64,000 bases of DNA from PWXP01 sp040772845 (GTDB lineage Bacteria; Planctomycetota; Planctomycetia; Pirellulales; Thermoguttaceae): the NCBI GenBank assembly GCA_040772845.1, contig JAXGXG010000002.1:496001-560000 (forward strand). The letters run 5' to 3'. Positions 1-7,697 of this stretch are shown here, in pieces. The notes beneath the pieces are model-generated. The model was not told the DNA's origin and did no database searches. It saw only the letters and a program-made list of their open reading frames with translations. The position numbers and the translations under genes are program-made. The number at the start of each line of letters is the position of its first letter. Position 1 is the first letter of the stretch.

Positions 1-2404
1 CGAGAATGGGTTGGATATCGCGGACGAAATCGAGTACGTCCGGGAGGTTTTCGTAGGGCGTGATTCGGCTGGGGGGCCGTTTCATCGCTTCCAGTAGGGT
101 GATTTCTCGCAAAGGCGGGGCTTGAACCCGCGGTTCATGGCAGCCGACGCACGAGGTCGTCTCGCCTGGCTGGACGGTGACAAAGCTCTGCATTCGCTTG
201 ACCGACATGTCGTTTTCGTCCAGAGCAACGAAGAACACCGATCGCAGGGCCGGGACGTCGAAATAGGCCGATCCGTCCGGTTCAACCGGGACGGTTCCCA
301 GAACGCGCTGCAACGTGAACGTACCGCCGATTGTCAATGGTTCGGACCCGCCGGAGAAATTGGCCGGTTTGGGGAGTTGTTCCAAAACGAGCAGCTTCTT
401 GATCTCGCCCTGACGGATGCCTTCCATATTGCGCCCTGTATAGATGTCCGAGAGGACCAGGCGGCCTGTCGACTCTTCCGGGGCGGTGCGGTCTGGAACA
501 ACTGCTTCGCGCGGCTGGGGACGCAATGGCCTTGGTTCGTGGCACTGCCATCGGTTACCGGCCTGTTCGGGGGCGTAGATCAGTTCGGTACGTCCTTCAC
601 CGTTCAGGAAATGCAGCCCCTTCTGGTCAGCAACCAGAAACAGATCCTCCGAAACGGGGTAGGGATCCCGGTAGCTACCGGAACCGATGCGCCGCGTCAT
701 CTGCATATCGTCCGGACCTCGTTTCGGATCGACCACGGTGACGTATCCCATGTGTTCCGTACGGCCATGTCCCGGCGAAAACGAAGCCACGATCTTGCCG
801 GTATCGGGGATCGGTTTGGCGTCAATCATGACGTATCCGGGATACTGGTTGCCGAAATACACCATCAGGCCGGTCCCATCCGGATTGACCGTCCAGAGGT
901 GATGGTAAAGCAGTTGATTCCGATCGACGTATTCCCAACGCATATACAGCACGCGGCCATCGGGTAGCATCCAGGGCGTGTTTTCTTGCTCGGCGTTATT
1001 CGAAATCATGCGGATGTTGCTCCCATCCGCGTCGCAACGATAGAGGGTCGCCACCTGCGTCTTCCAGCACGGAACGTAGCGATGGCAACGGCTCGAACAG
1101 AAGATGATCGCGCCGTCGGGCGTATAGATGGGTTCGATATCGTTGTCCGGCCCATCGGTCAGTTGGCGGAGATTCGTGCCGTCAATGTTGATTTCGTACA
1201 GATGGTATGTAATCGTACCCCCGGGACGATAGGAGAAGAGAATTTTCTGGCCGTCGTAATGGACATGGGGATCGCGGATCCCGCCTTCCGGATCGTCTAG
1301 CAGGACGGTCAGTTGCTGCGTTCGCAGGTTGAAGCGGCAGAGGCGGCCGCCATCGCCGAACGCATACTTGAAATAGTCCAAGGACTTCGGTACGGAAGCC
1401 GGTGCATACATTCCCTGGTGGCCGTCGGAGTAGTGTCCGAAGTTTCCGTACCAATGGTCATTTCCCGGCACACGCTGGGCGAAGACGATTTCGTCGCAGT
1501 CGGCCATGGGGCCGGCAAGGGCCTGATCACGCAACTCAAAACGCGCCGGGCGCGGCGGGCCCGGCGCCTTTGCCAACAAGTTGTCTTTCGATGGCGCCGG
1601 CAGACCAAGTACGGCAAGGGGATCGCAGGCAGGCTGACCGGCGACCGCGCGGAGGATGACCCCGGATACGGCCTGTCCGTCCTCGACTCCCATGGCCGAG
1701 AGGTCGATACTCGTCGCGACGACGGCAAAACCGGCTTCTGCGCGGTTGTAGTCGCGCACCGCACCACTCAGGAAAGCCGCCGTATCATGCAGGTGAACCG
1801 TATGCGCATACAGGTCCATGCCAGGCAAATCAATGCTGGCGGCATGCGTGGCGCTAAGGTCGTAGCTGGTAATGGTCGTACCGTACCAACCGGGTTTTTC
1901 CTCGATCGGGGCGATATGAAAGCAATCGCCGTCGCCGCCGCCCTTGTGCATCTCGAAAAACACCAGGTCCGGCCCTTTACGGTTGACCACTGGCGCATCG
2001 AACCGGACGGCAATGCCGGGGCCGGAAAGCCCGCAGTTTGCCGATGCCGCCGCCCCGGGGTTCGGGACACCGGACGCCAACGAACGACGGAGCAGCGCGG
2101 CGCGGTCAACGTTGGAAAGGCTCGTCCTTCCTCGCAGTGCCAAGGACACACCCCCGCCACCCTTGTGATGGACAATCGTGCCTGCAATCAGACGCGATCC
2201 GTCATAGACTCTCGATACATCGCCGTCGGCGATCGTTACGCTCGTCACCAGCAGTTGTGCGTCGGCGGTGAAGTCATGGAGCCCGGCCGACGCGTTCGTG
2301 GTAATCGCAAACGACCAACAGGATACGAGGCAGAGCGAGATGGCAAATACATCGACGGTGGATATTCTCACACGCCTTCGATAATGGGGGTAAGCGGCCA
2401 TCAT
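1..2404 (-). CDS. Secreted TolB-like/HZS_alpha domain haem protein, C-terminus beyond window
   Basis: About 801 codons are open from an ATG at 2404 (a second in-frame ATG lies at 2401) to the left edge without a stop. GGAG precedes the start by about 10 nt. The product begins with a hydrophobic signal-like segment ending near NASAG. A central TolB/WD40-like part has repeats of the form INIDGTNLRQLTDG and VNPDGTGLM and the cysteine stretch FCSSRCHRYVPCW. It ends with the block AYFDVPALRSVFFVALDE and the haem-binding motif SCVGCHEPR. This order is characteristic of large secreted planctomycete proteins carrying the hydrazine-synthase-alpha middle domain. The visible end reads DIQPIL, where homologues usually continue into a second CxxCH. 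It lies 42 bp downstream of the metallophosphatase gene, so probably in one operon. The substrate is unknown; hydrazine synthesis is not implied. Confidence 0.85.
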   Translation of the reverse strand, partial: MMAAYPHYRRRVRISTVDVFAISLCLVSCWSFAITTNASAGLHDFTADAQLLVTSVTIADGDVSRVYDGSRLIAGTIVHHKGGGGVSLALRGRTSLSNVDRAALLRRSLASGVPNPGAAASANCGLSGPGIAVRFDAPVVNRKGPDLVFFEMHKGGGDGDCFHIAPIEEKPGWYGTTITSYDLSATHAASIDLPGMDLYAHTVHLHDTAAFLSGAVRDYNRAEAGFAVVATSIDLSAMGVEDGQAVSGVILRAVAGQPACDPLAVLGLPAPSKDNLLAKAPGPPRPARFELRDQALAGPMADCDEIVFAQRVPGNDHWYGNFGHYSDGHQGMYAPASVPKSLDYFKYAFGDGGRLCRFNLRTQQLTVLLDDPEGGIRDPHVHYDGQKILFSYRPGGTITYHLYEINIDGTNLRQLTDGPDNDIEPIYTPDGAIIFCSSRCHRYVPCWKTQVATLYRCDADGSNIRMISNNAEQENTPWMLPDGRVLYMRWEYVDRNQLLYHHLWTVNPDGTGLMVYFGNQYPGYVMIDAKPIPDTGKIVASFSPGHGRTEHMGYVTVVDPKRGPDDMQMTRRIGSGSYRDPYPVSEDLFLVADQKGLHFLNGEGRTELIYAPEQAGNRWQCHEPRPLRPQPREAVVPDRTAPEESTGRLVLSDIYTGRNMEGIRQGEIKKLLVLEQLPKPANFSGGSEPLTIGGTFTLQRVLGTVPVEPDGSAYFDVPALRSVFFVALDENDMSVKRMQSFVTVQPGETTSCVGCHEPRVQAPPLREITLLEAMKRPPSRITPYENLPDVLDFVRDIQPIL

Positions 2405-2446
2405 CAGTATCGGGCTCCATATGAAGGGATGGTGCAGAAATCGGGG

Positions 2447-3355
2447 CTAGCTTTGTCGCCAGGTCAAGTCGAACGTTTCACCGTGATGAGGAACGTCGGG
2501 CGTCAGGCCGCGGACGGTCAGGGCAACGCCGTTCGGCCGTAAGAGCGCATCAATCCAACCGCGAAGACGATAGTCGCCGAACAGCCACGCGGTAGCAGGC
2601 AGATTGATCAGGTGCAAATCGTCCACCTTGCCCAATCGCCAGGTGTGACTATGTCCGAACACATAGGCCTTCACCTGCTTGCGCGGAAGAATCACTTCAT
2701 ACAGAGCCTCGGTGTCGTGGAGACCGCTCCCCTTGGCGCCTGGGTCGGGCGTATGATGCATGACGACCAGAGCCGGTTTGTCGGGGCGGGCATCGAGCGC
2801 CGTGGCGAGCCATTTCAACTGCGCCTCGCCGAGCAGCCCCGGCGTATGATTGGTGCGATCGAGCGAGTCGAGCAGGAACCAGTTGGCATGAGGCGTTTCG
2901 AGGATTGATACGTATTTGTTGGCAACGGCCGTTTCGCCTTTCGGCTTTGCATTGGCAAATGCCGCTAAGAAGTTCTCGCGATGGTCGTGGTTGCCCAACG
3001 CGAAGTGTACGGGAATGTCGTCGTGGGGGAGCGATTGGATCACGTCAGCCAATACGGCATAGTCGCCTGCGTGTCCTTCAAGTGCAGCGCAGTCTCCGGC
3101 AACGATCGCGCCTGCCGGATGCGGGGCAGTAGCGAGGATGGCCTTGACGGCCGTCTGGAGGTTGTCGGCCGGTTTCACGCCTCCTTTCAGGTCGTTTCGG
3201 TTTTCCCAGATATGGATGTCGGCCAGGAGCGCCCACCGGTTGGGATCGCCCGATGTTCCACGAGCCCATATTTGCTCGGGAAGCAGGAGTCCGGCCCCGG
3301 TCGCGAGTGTCGCAGCGAGGAAGTCGCGTCGAGAGACAGGCAGGTGGATGGGCAT
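2447..3355 (-). CDS. Tat-exported calcineurin-like metallophosphoesterase
   Basis: 302 aa. The N-terminus carries a twin-arginine signal (SRRDFLAA followed by a hydrophobic stretch), so the protein should be exported folded. Metal-ligand motifs of the calcineurin-like phosphoesterase fold are all present in order: LADIHIW (D-x-H), AGDCA, ALGNHDHRE, VVMHHTP and VFGHSHTWRL. It should be an active dinuclear-metal phosphoesterase; the substrate cannot be told. GGAG lies 6 nt before the ATG. A strong sigma70-type promoter lies about 135 nt upstream, and the HZS_alpha gene follows in the same direction. Confidence 0.88.
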   Translation of the reverse strand: MPIHLPVSRRDFLAATLATGAGLLLPEQIWARGTSGDPNRWALLADIHIWENRNDLKGGVKPADNLQTAVKAILATAPHPAGAIVAGDCAALEGHAGDYAVLADVIQSLPHDDIPVHFALGNHDHRENFLAAFANAKPKGETAVANKYVSILETPHANWFLLDSLDRTNHTPGLLGEAQLKWLATALDARPDKPALVVMHHTPDPGAKGSGLHDTEALYEVILPRKQVKAYVFGHSHTWRLGKVDDLHLINLPATAWLFGDYRLRGWIDALLRPNGVALTVRGLTPDVPHHGETFDLTWRQS

Positions 3356-3496
3356 GTTGCGCTCCTAGGGGAGAGAGGCAAGCCGCGGCGACAAAAACGG
3401 CCGCGGTGTCTTTTCGGGGGGTCGCCCGCCTTCTGCTGCACGGACCCACGAAACCAAATGACGCTCTGCAGCAACAGGGCGGAACTCATGACTTCT

Positions 3497-3525
3497 TTTA
3501 TAGCCGTTTACCGGGCAGAAGTCAA
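3497..3525 (-). promoter_or_regulatory. Sigma70-type promoter for metallophosphatase/HZS_alpha operon
   Basis: On the minus strand TTGACT (3520-3525) and TATAAA (3497-3502) are separated by exactly 17 bp, each matching consensus at five of six positions. The predicted start site near 3490 gives a leader of about 135 nt before the ATG at 3355. Confidence 0.65.
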
Positions 3526-3620
3526 TTTCACCACCGTGGGCCCTGGAAGAATGGATGCATCGCACTCCCCTCGATAGTCGGGCAAGGTTCTTTCGGCTTT
3601 CAACGCAGCTCTGCGCGACC

Positions 3621-3649
3621 TTGACCAAAGCGATCAGAACGACTAGACA
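3621..3649 (+). promoter_or_regulatory. Possible promoter for the molybdate-type ABC operon
   Basis: TTGACC (3621-3626), a 17-bp spacer and TAGACA (3644-3649). The -35 is good and the -10 is weak. It lies about 65 nt upstream of the first binding-protein gene. Confidence 0.35.
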
Positions 3650-3716
3650 TGTACGCAAGCACAATGAGCAGCACACGAGCCGGCTCACACCGATTGGGAT
3701 CTGAAAAGAGGATGGA

Positions 3717-4487
3717 ATGATGCGAAGCTTCTTCTGTGTCGGTATTGTTCTGCTTCTGGCGACATTGATCGGATGCGGTAGCACCCCTTCGGTATCGGAC
3801 GAAGAGGGCAAACCGGAACTGGTCATCCTGGTCGGTAATTCCTTCATTCCGCCTACCGAACAGCTCTTGGCGGAGTTCACGGCAAAAACAGGGATCAAAG
3901 CATCGTATACCACGGGCGGCAGCGAGGACCTGCTCCCTCATGTGAAGGCAAAGCAGCAGGGCGATATCTTCATTACTCACGATCCGTACCTCGACTACAC
4001 GCGAGACGCAAGTGCCTACCAGGACCACGTTTCGGTTGGGTTCGTGGCGCCTGTACTCGCGGTGCAGAAAGGGAATCCGAAACAAATAGCAACGATCGAT
4101 GATCTGGCTCGGCCGGGCTTGAAAGTGGCCTTGAGCAACCCCGAGTATTCCACCTGCGGCGAAATGGTCTTCGCGCTTCTGGACAAAAAGGGAATCCGCG
4201 AAAAGGTTCTGGAAAATGTGGAGAACCGGCTTACGAAGGGACATAGTAACCTCGGGACTCTGCTCAAGACCAAGGCTGTCGATGCCGTGATCATGTGGAA
4301 TGGAGTGGCCAATACGTTCAAGGAGGACCTCGATCTGGTCAGAACGCCCTACGAATACGACGAGGAAGTGGGCGTTCGTGTGATCGGGCTGAATTACTCG
4401 AAGCATCCGGGGGCGGTGAAGCAGTTCCTCGATTTCGTGCGAGAGAAGGGGCAGTCGGTGTTTGCCGAACATGCGTATATCAAGTAA
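3717..4487 (+). CDS. modA: Molybdate-type ABC transporter substrate-binding lipoprotein, copy 1
   Basis: 256 aa. The N-terminus is a lipoprotein signal with lipobox LIGC around residues 17-20, so it should be tethered to a membrane facing the periplasm-like space. The rest matches the ModA/SBP_bac_11 fold: a ligand-loop region TGGSEDLL, GDIFITHDP, later DAVIMWNGVA and the C-terminal helix typical of the family. Two ATG codons are adjacent at 3717 and 3720, behind GGATGG. It is followed after 77 bp by a second, divergent binding protein and then the permease and ATPase. Molybdate or tungstate is the expected ligand; another oxyanion such as sulfate cannot be excluded from sequence alone. Confidence 0.8.
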   Translation: MMRSFFCVGIVLLLATLIGCGSTPSVSDEEGKPELVILVGNSFIPPTEQLLAEFTAKTGIKASYTTGGSEDLLPHVKAKQQGDIFITHDPYLDYTRDASAYQDHVSVGFVAPVLAVQKGNPKQIATIDDLARPGLKVALSNPEYSTCGEMVFALLDKKGIREKVLENVENRLTKGHSNLGTLLKTKAVDAVIMWNGVANTFKEDLDLVRTPYEYDEEVGVRVIGLNYSKHPGAVKQFLDFVREKGQSVFAEHAYIK

Positions 4488-4564
4488 GATGAAGCATCCT
4501 ACGTGGCAGTCATTGCCCCATAGTGGGAATTGCCGAAACCATTTCTCAGCGAGGGTTTCCAACC

Positions 4565-5356
4565 ATGCCTCGAATATTGCGCCTTCTTGCAGTGTCCCTC
4601 TTGGCCGTCGCGGTCGGTTGTGGTGAGCAGCGGAGCGAAAGCGAACGGACGCCTGCAAAGAAGCCCGAATTGCTCATCTTCGTCGGAGCGGGACTTCGCC
4701 CGCCGACCGACGAGCTGGCAGACCTGTTCGCCAAAGAGCGTGGCGTGGATGTAACTCGTGATTATGCGGGCAGCGAGGTGCTGACCAGCAAGATCAGGCT
4801 TGGCCAGCGCGGCGATGTTTATATGCCAGGCGACAAGCACTATGTTGACCAGGCGGCAGAGCATGACATGATTCGCTTGCAAGCGCCGGTCTGTTACTTC
4901 GTTCCCACCATCTTTGTGCAGAAGGGGAATCCGAAGGGAATCGCCGGACTGGCAGACCTTGTGAAACCGGGCGTCCGAGTGGGATTGGGCGACGACCGGG
5001 CGTGTGCTATCGGGCGTAAGACTCGCGAGATTCTCGCAAAGAACAATATCGCTTGGAACGACATTGAGAAAAATCTCGAGTACCAGTCTCTGACCGTCAA
5101 TGAACTGGGAATGCAAATCCAGGCCGGCAGCCTCGATGCCGTGATTGTCTGGGACGCCGTGGCTGCAATCTATGCCCAGCACGGCGAGCAAGTCCCCATT
5201 CCTCCGGAGGAGAATGTCATTTCGACGGTCGCCGCCGGCGTGCTCAGCTTCTCGGAGCATCCGGAACTGGCTGCGCAGTTCATTGAGTTGGCCCGATCGG
5301 AGCGTGGCCGAGAGATTTTCGCACGGCATGGCTATCGGGTCGATCCACCGCAATGA
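4565..5356 (+). CDS. modA: Molybdate-type ABC transporter substrate-binding lipoprotein, copy 2
   Basis: 263 aa from the ATG at 4565. An upstream in-frame ATG would add 14 residues before the signal peptide and is less likely; GAGG lies in front of the chosen start. The lipobox is AVGC. The fold matches copy 1 (PPTDELADLF, AGSEVLTSK, GDVYMPGD, DAVIVWDAVA), but the two proteins are clearly diverged and not a recent duplication. The stop codon overlaps the permease start by ATGA, so the gene is translationally coupled to the transporter. Two binding proteins for one permease suggests either two ligands or two affinity ranges. Confidence 0.82.
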   Translation: MPRILRLLAVSLLAVAVGCGEQRSESERTPAKKPELLIFVGAGLRPPTDELADLFAKERGVDVTRDYAGSEVLTSKIRLGQRGDVYMPGDKHYVDQAAEHDMIRLQAPVCYFVPTIFVQKGNPKGIAGLADLVKPGVRVGLGDDRACAIGRKTREILAKNNIAWNDIEKNLEYQSLTVNELGMQIQAGSLDAVIVWDAVAAIYAQHGEQVPIPPEENVISTVAAGVLSFSEHPELAAQFIELARSERGREIFARHGYRVDPPQ

Positions 5357-6387
5357 CCACCGCAGCCTCCGAGAATCCGCCGAGAAACGAACGGCTTGTG
5401 AGCCGTGGGAACCTGTTGCGCCGGGCGGCCGGTTCTACACTCGCTCTCTTCCTTGCCGCCGCGGTATCGGCCGTGCTGGCCGATCTGGCGGAACAAACGG
5501 CCCTTACCCGCTGGCTTACCACGCTCATGTGGATTAGCTTGCCAGTCTATTTCGTCACGGCGGGCCTCTCGATCGAGACGGAAGGCCGAGGCCGAAGCGA
5601 GCGAGCCTTTATCGTGTTCTTCTTCGCATTCCTCTCGCTGTTCGTCACGCTGGCCTTCCTGCTGTTGATTGCCGATGCCCAATACATCGATTGGCCGGCC
5701 GTGGTTGAGGTGGCTCGTTCGCCATTCATTGGGCAGGCAATGCGGCTGAGTATTGTAACCAGTGTTGCAACAACTGTGCTCGCGCTGCTGTTCGCCATTC
5801 CCATGGGATACGTGTTGAGCCGCTACGAGTTTCCCGGCCGCATGTTGGCCGATACGGTGGTTGACATTCCCATTGTGTTTCCTCCGCTGGTGGCCGGCCT
5901 GACACTGCTGGTCTTCTTTTCGCAGACAGGCATTGGGCGATGGATTGAAGAAGACCTCGGTCTGGTATTCGTGTTTCAGAAGAAGGGCATTGTGCTCTGC
6001 CAGTTCGTCGTATCGGCCAGTTTCGCAATACGTTCGGTCAAAACGGCCTTCGACGAGGTCGACCGTCGATTGGAAAAGGTTGCACTCACGTTGGGCTATA
6101 CACCGTGGCGGCGTTTCCTGCAAGTATCGCTTCCCCTGGCATCCCGTGGTGTCCTGGCCGGCACGATTGTCACGTGGGCGAGGGCGTTTGGTGTCTTCGG
6201 GCCGCTGATGATCTTCGTCGGTTCGTTTCGCGGCCGAACCGAGGTGCTTAGCACGACCATTTTCCTTGAACAGTCGGTGGGCAACCTGGAAGGCGCCCTC
6301 GCCGTTGCACTGCTGTTGACGTCCGTGGCGGCAGTCGCCCTATTGACGATCCGGCTGGTCGGCGGTCAGGCATTGGTGCGACTATGA
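5353..6387 (+). CDS. modB: Molybdate-type ABC transporter permease
   Basis: 344 aa. After a polar N-terminus there are about three hydrophobic segments before residue 110, then the conserved binding-protein-dependent permease domain. The cytoplasmic EAA-type loop reads KVALTLGYTPWRRFLQVSLP. The pre-domain membrane segments make it longer than the common ModB of about 230 aa. Its start overlaps the second binding-protein stop and its own stop overlaps the ATPase start (both ATGA), a classic ABC operon arrangement. It should form the channel dimer in the cytoplasmic membrane with the ATPase encoded next. Confidence 0.85.
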   Translation: MTTAASENPPRNERLVSRGNLLRRAAGSTLALFLAAAVSAVLADLAEQTALTRWLTTLMWISLPVYFVTAGLSIETEGRGRSERAFIVFFFAFLSLFVTLAFLLLIADAQYIDWPAVVEVARSPFIGQAMRLSIVTSVATTVLALLFAIPMGYVLSRYEFPGRMLADTVVDIPIVFPPLVAGLTLLVFFSQTGIGRWIEEDLGLVFVFQKKGIVLCQFVVSASFAIRSVKTAFDEVDRRLEKVALTLGYTPWRRFLQVSLPLASRGVLAGTIVTWARAFGVFGPLMIFVGSFRGRTEVLSTTIFLEQSVGNLEGALAVALLLTSVAAVALLTIRLVGGQALVRL

Positions 6388-7451
6388 TCCGTTGTGAACA
6401 CCTTACCTATTCCGTGGGCGAGTTCCGCTTGGAGGATGCCAACCTGGATGTGGGCGACGGGGAGTACTTTGTCCTGCTCGGACCGCCTGGCTCGGGTAAG
6501 AGCATGTTGCTGGAATGCCTGTGCGGGTTGAATCGCATCGAACGGGGGCAGGTGTGGCTCGATGGGTTTGAGATTACCGATTGGGAGCCGCGGCGGCGAG
6601 GCATCGGCTATGTTCCGCAAGATTACGCACTGTTTCCGCATCTTTCGGTGCGACGCAACATTGCCTCCGGCTTGGTCGCACACGGCGAGTCGCGAAGCAC
6701 GATCCTCGAGCGTGTGAATACGATGGCCGAGATGCTCGGGATTGAGCATCTGCTGGATCGGAGTATCCTTGGCCTCAGCGGTGGCGAGCGGCAACGCGTG
6801 GCACTTGGACGCGCGCTGGCCATTCAACCGCGCGTGCTCCTGTTGGACGAGCCGGTCAGCGCCTTGGACGAAAGCACGCGTGAACACGTGTGTGCCGAAC
6901 TGCGGCAGCTTCAACGACAGCTCAACATAACCACGATCCATGTCAGCCACAACTTGGAAGAAGCCTTTTCCTTGGGGGATCGTGGCGGAATCCTGCATAA
7001 CGGACGCTTTCAGCAGATCGGGCCGCTCGATCAACTACTTCGCCGACCGGCGAGTGAGTTTGCTGCCCGATTCATGAGGTGCAAGAACATCCTGGTGGGG
7101 CAGTCAGTCGGTTGCGGTCCCAACAACACAACTCGAGTTCGTGTCGGAAACGTAGACATGCTTGCACCGGGCACACATAGCGGCCCGCTGCGGCTCGTGC
7201 TGCGTCCGGAGAACATCCGGCTTGTGCCTGCCGACGCGGCTCCCACAGACTGCTCGGTGACGACAATGCCGGTCGAGCTGGTTCGAGCCGTTGATCTGGG
7301 CGCGTACACGCGTGTTGACCTGAACGGCGCCGTCCCGCTGGTGGCCCACGTTCCGCGTTCCGATGTTGTATCACTGCGGAGCGGCTCTGTGACCGCTTTG
7401 GTGGCCGTCATTCCGCCAGAGGCTATCCACATCCTGCCGGTTAACCCGTGA
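6384..7451 (+). CDS. modC: Molybdate-type ABC transporter ATP-binding protein
   Basis: 355 aa. All ABC ATPase motifs are intact: Walker A GPPGSGKSM near residue 33, Q-loop GYVPQDYALFPHLSV, signature LSGGERQRVALGRALA, Walker B VLLLDEPVSALDE and the switch histidine in IHVSHNLEEA. A C-terminal extension of about 120 residues resembles the TOBE/MOP ligand-sensing part of ModC and related importers. It energises the permease encoded immediately upstream, with which it shares an ATGA overlap. The operon ends here; the next gene is convergent. Confidence 0.88.
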   Translation: MIRCEHLTYSVGEFRLEDANLDVGDGEYFVLLGPPGSGKSMLLECLCGLNRIERGQVWLDGFEITDWEPRRRGIGYVPQDYALFPHLSVRRNIASGLVAHGESRSTILERVNTMAEMLGIEHLLDRSILGLSGGERQRVALGRALAIQPRVLLLDEPVSALDESTREHVCAELRQLQRQLNITTIHVSHNLEEAFSLGDRGGILHNGRFQQIGPLDQLLRRPASEFAARFMRCKNILVGQSVGCGPNNTTRVRVGNVDMLAPGTHSGPLRLVLRPENIRLVPADAAPTDCSVTTMPVELVRAVDLGAYTRVDLNGAVPLVAHVPRSDVVSLRSGSVTALVAVIPPEAIHILPVNP

Positions 7452-7697
7452 TGGACGAGTGCTGTAGCTTGCGATGCTTCGGGACGGCTGCGGTTTGCCT
7501 CACAACACGTACTTGGTCAACAGGTAGTACTCGCCAAAAAGGGAATATTCAGTACGACCAGAGCGGCAATCAACACTGGCTGGGCTCCTAGGGCTGGCGG
7601 CCAGAATGGTGCACGCATGTCGTGAAGCATCCTGTGTCGTGTTTCCGGTGGGGCACGCACCACCGCTACGAGATGTCACCGCCTTGCGACGGCAAGT

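Larger units (their letters stand above)
3356..3716. other. Divergent intergenic region
   Basis: 361 bp between the minus-strand metallophosphatase and the plus-strand molybdate-type operon. It holds one good minus-strand promoter and one weaker plus-strand candidate, listed separately. No molybdenum-cofactor riboswitch fold or protein-coding stretch was recognised. Confidence 0.6.

Noticed and set aside
122..2542. Long plus-strand open frames of 281 and 409 codons
   Set aside because: They lie opposite the HZS_alpha gene, whose minus-strand translation shows domain motifs and CVGCH; the plus frames have no recognisable sequence.
7646..7665. CGGTGG/CCACCG hairpin as terminator between modC and treY
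   Set aside because: A 6-bp stem with no T-run on either strand; too weak to call.
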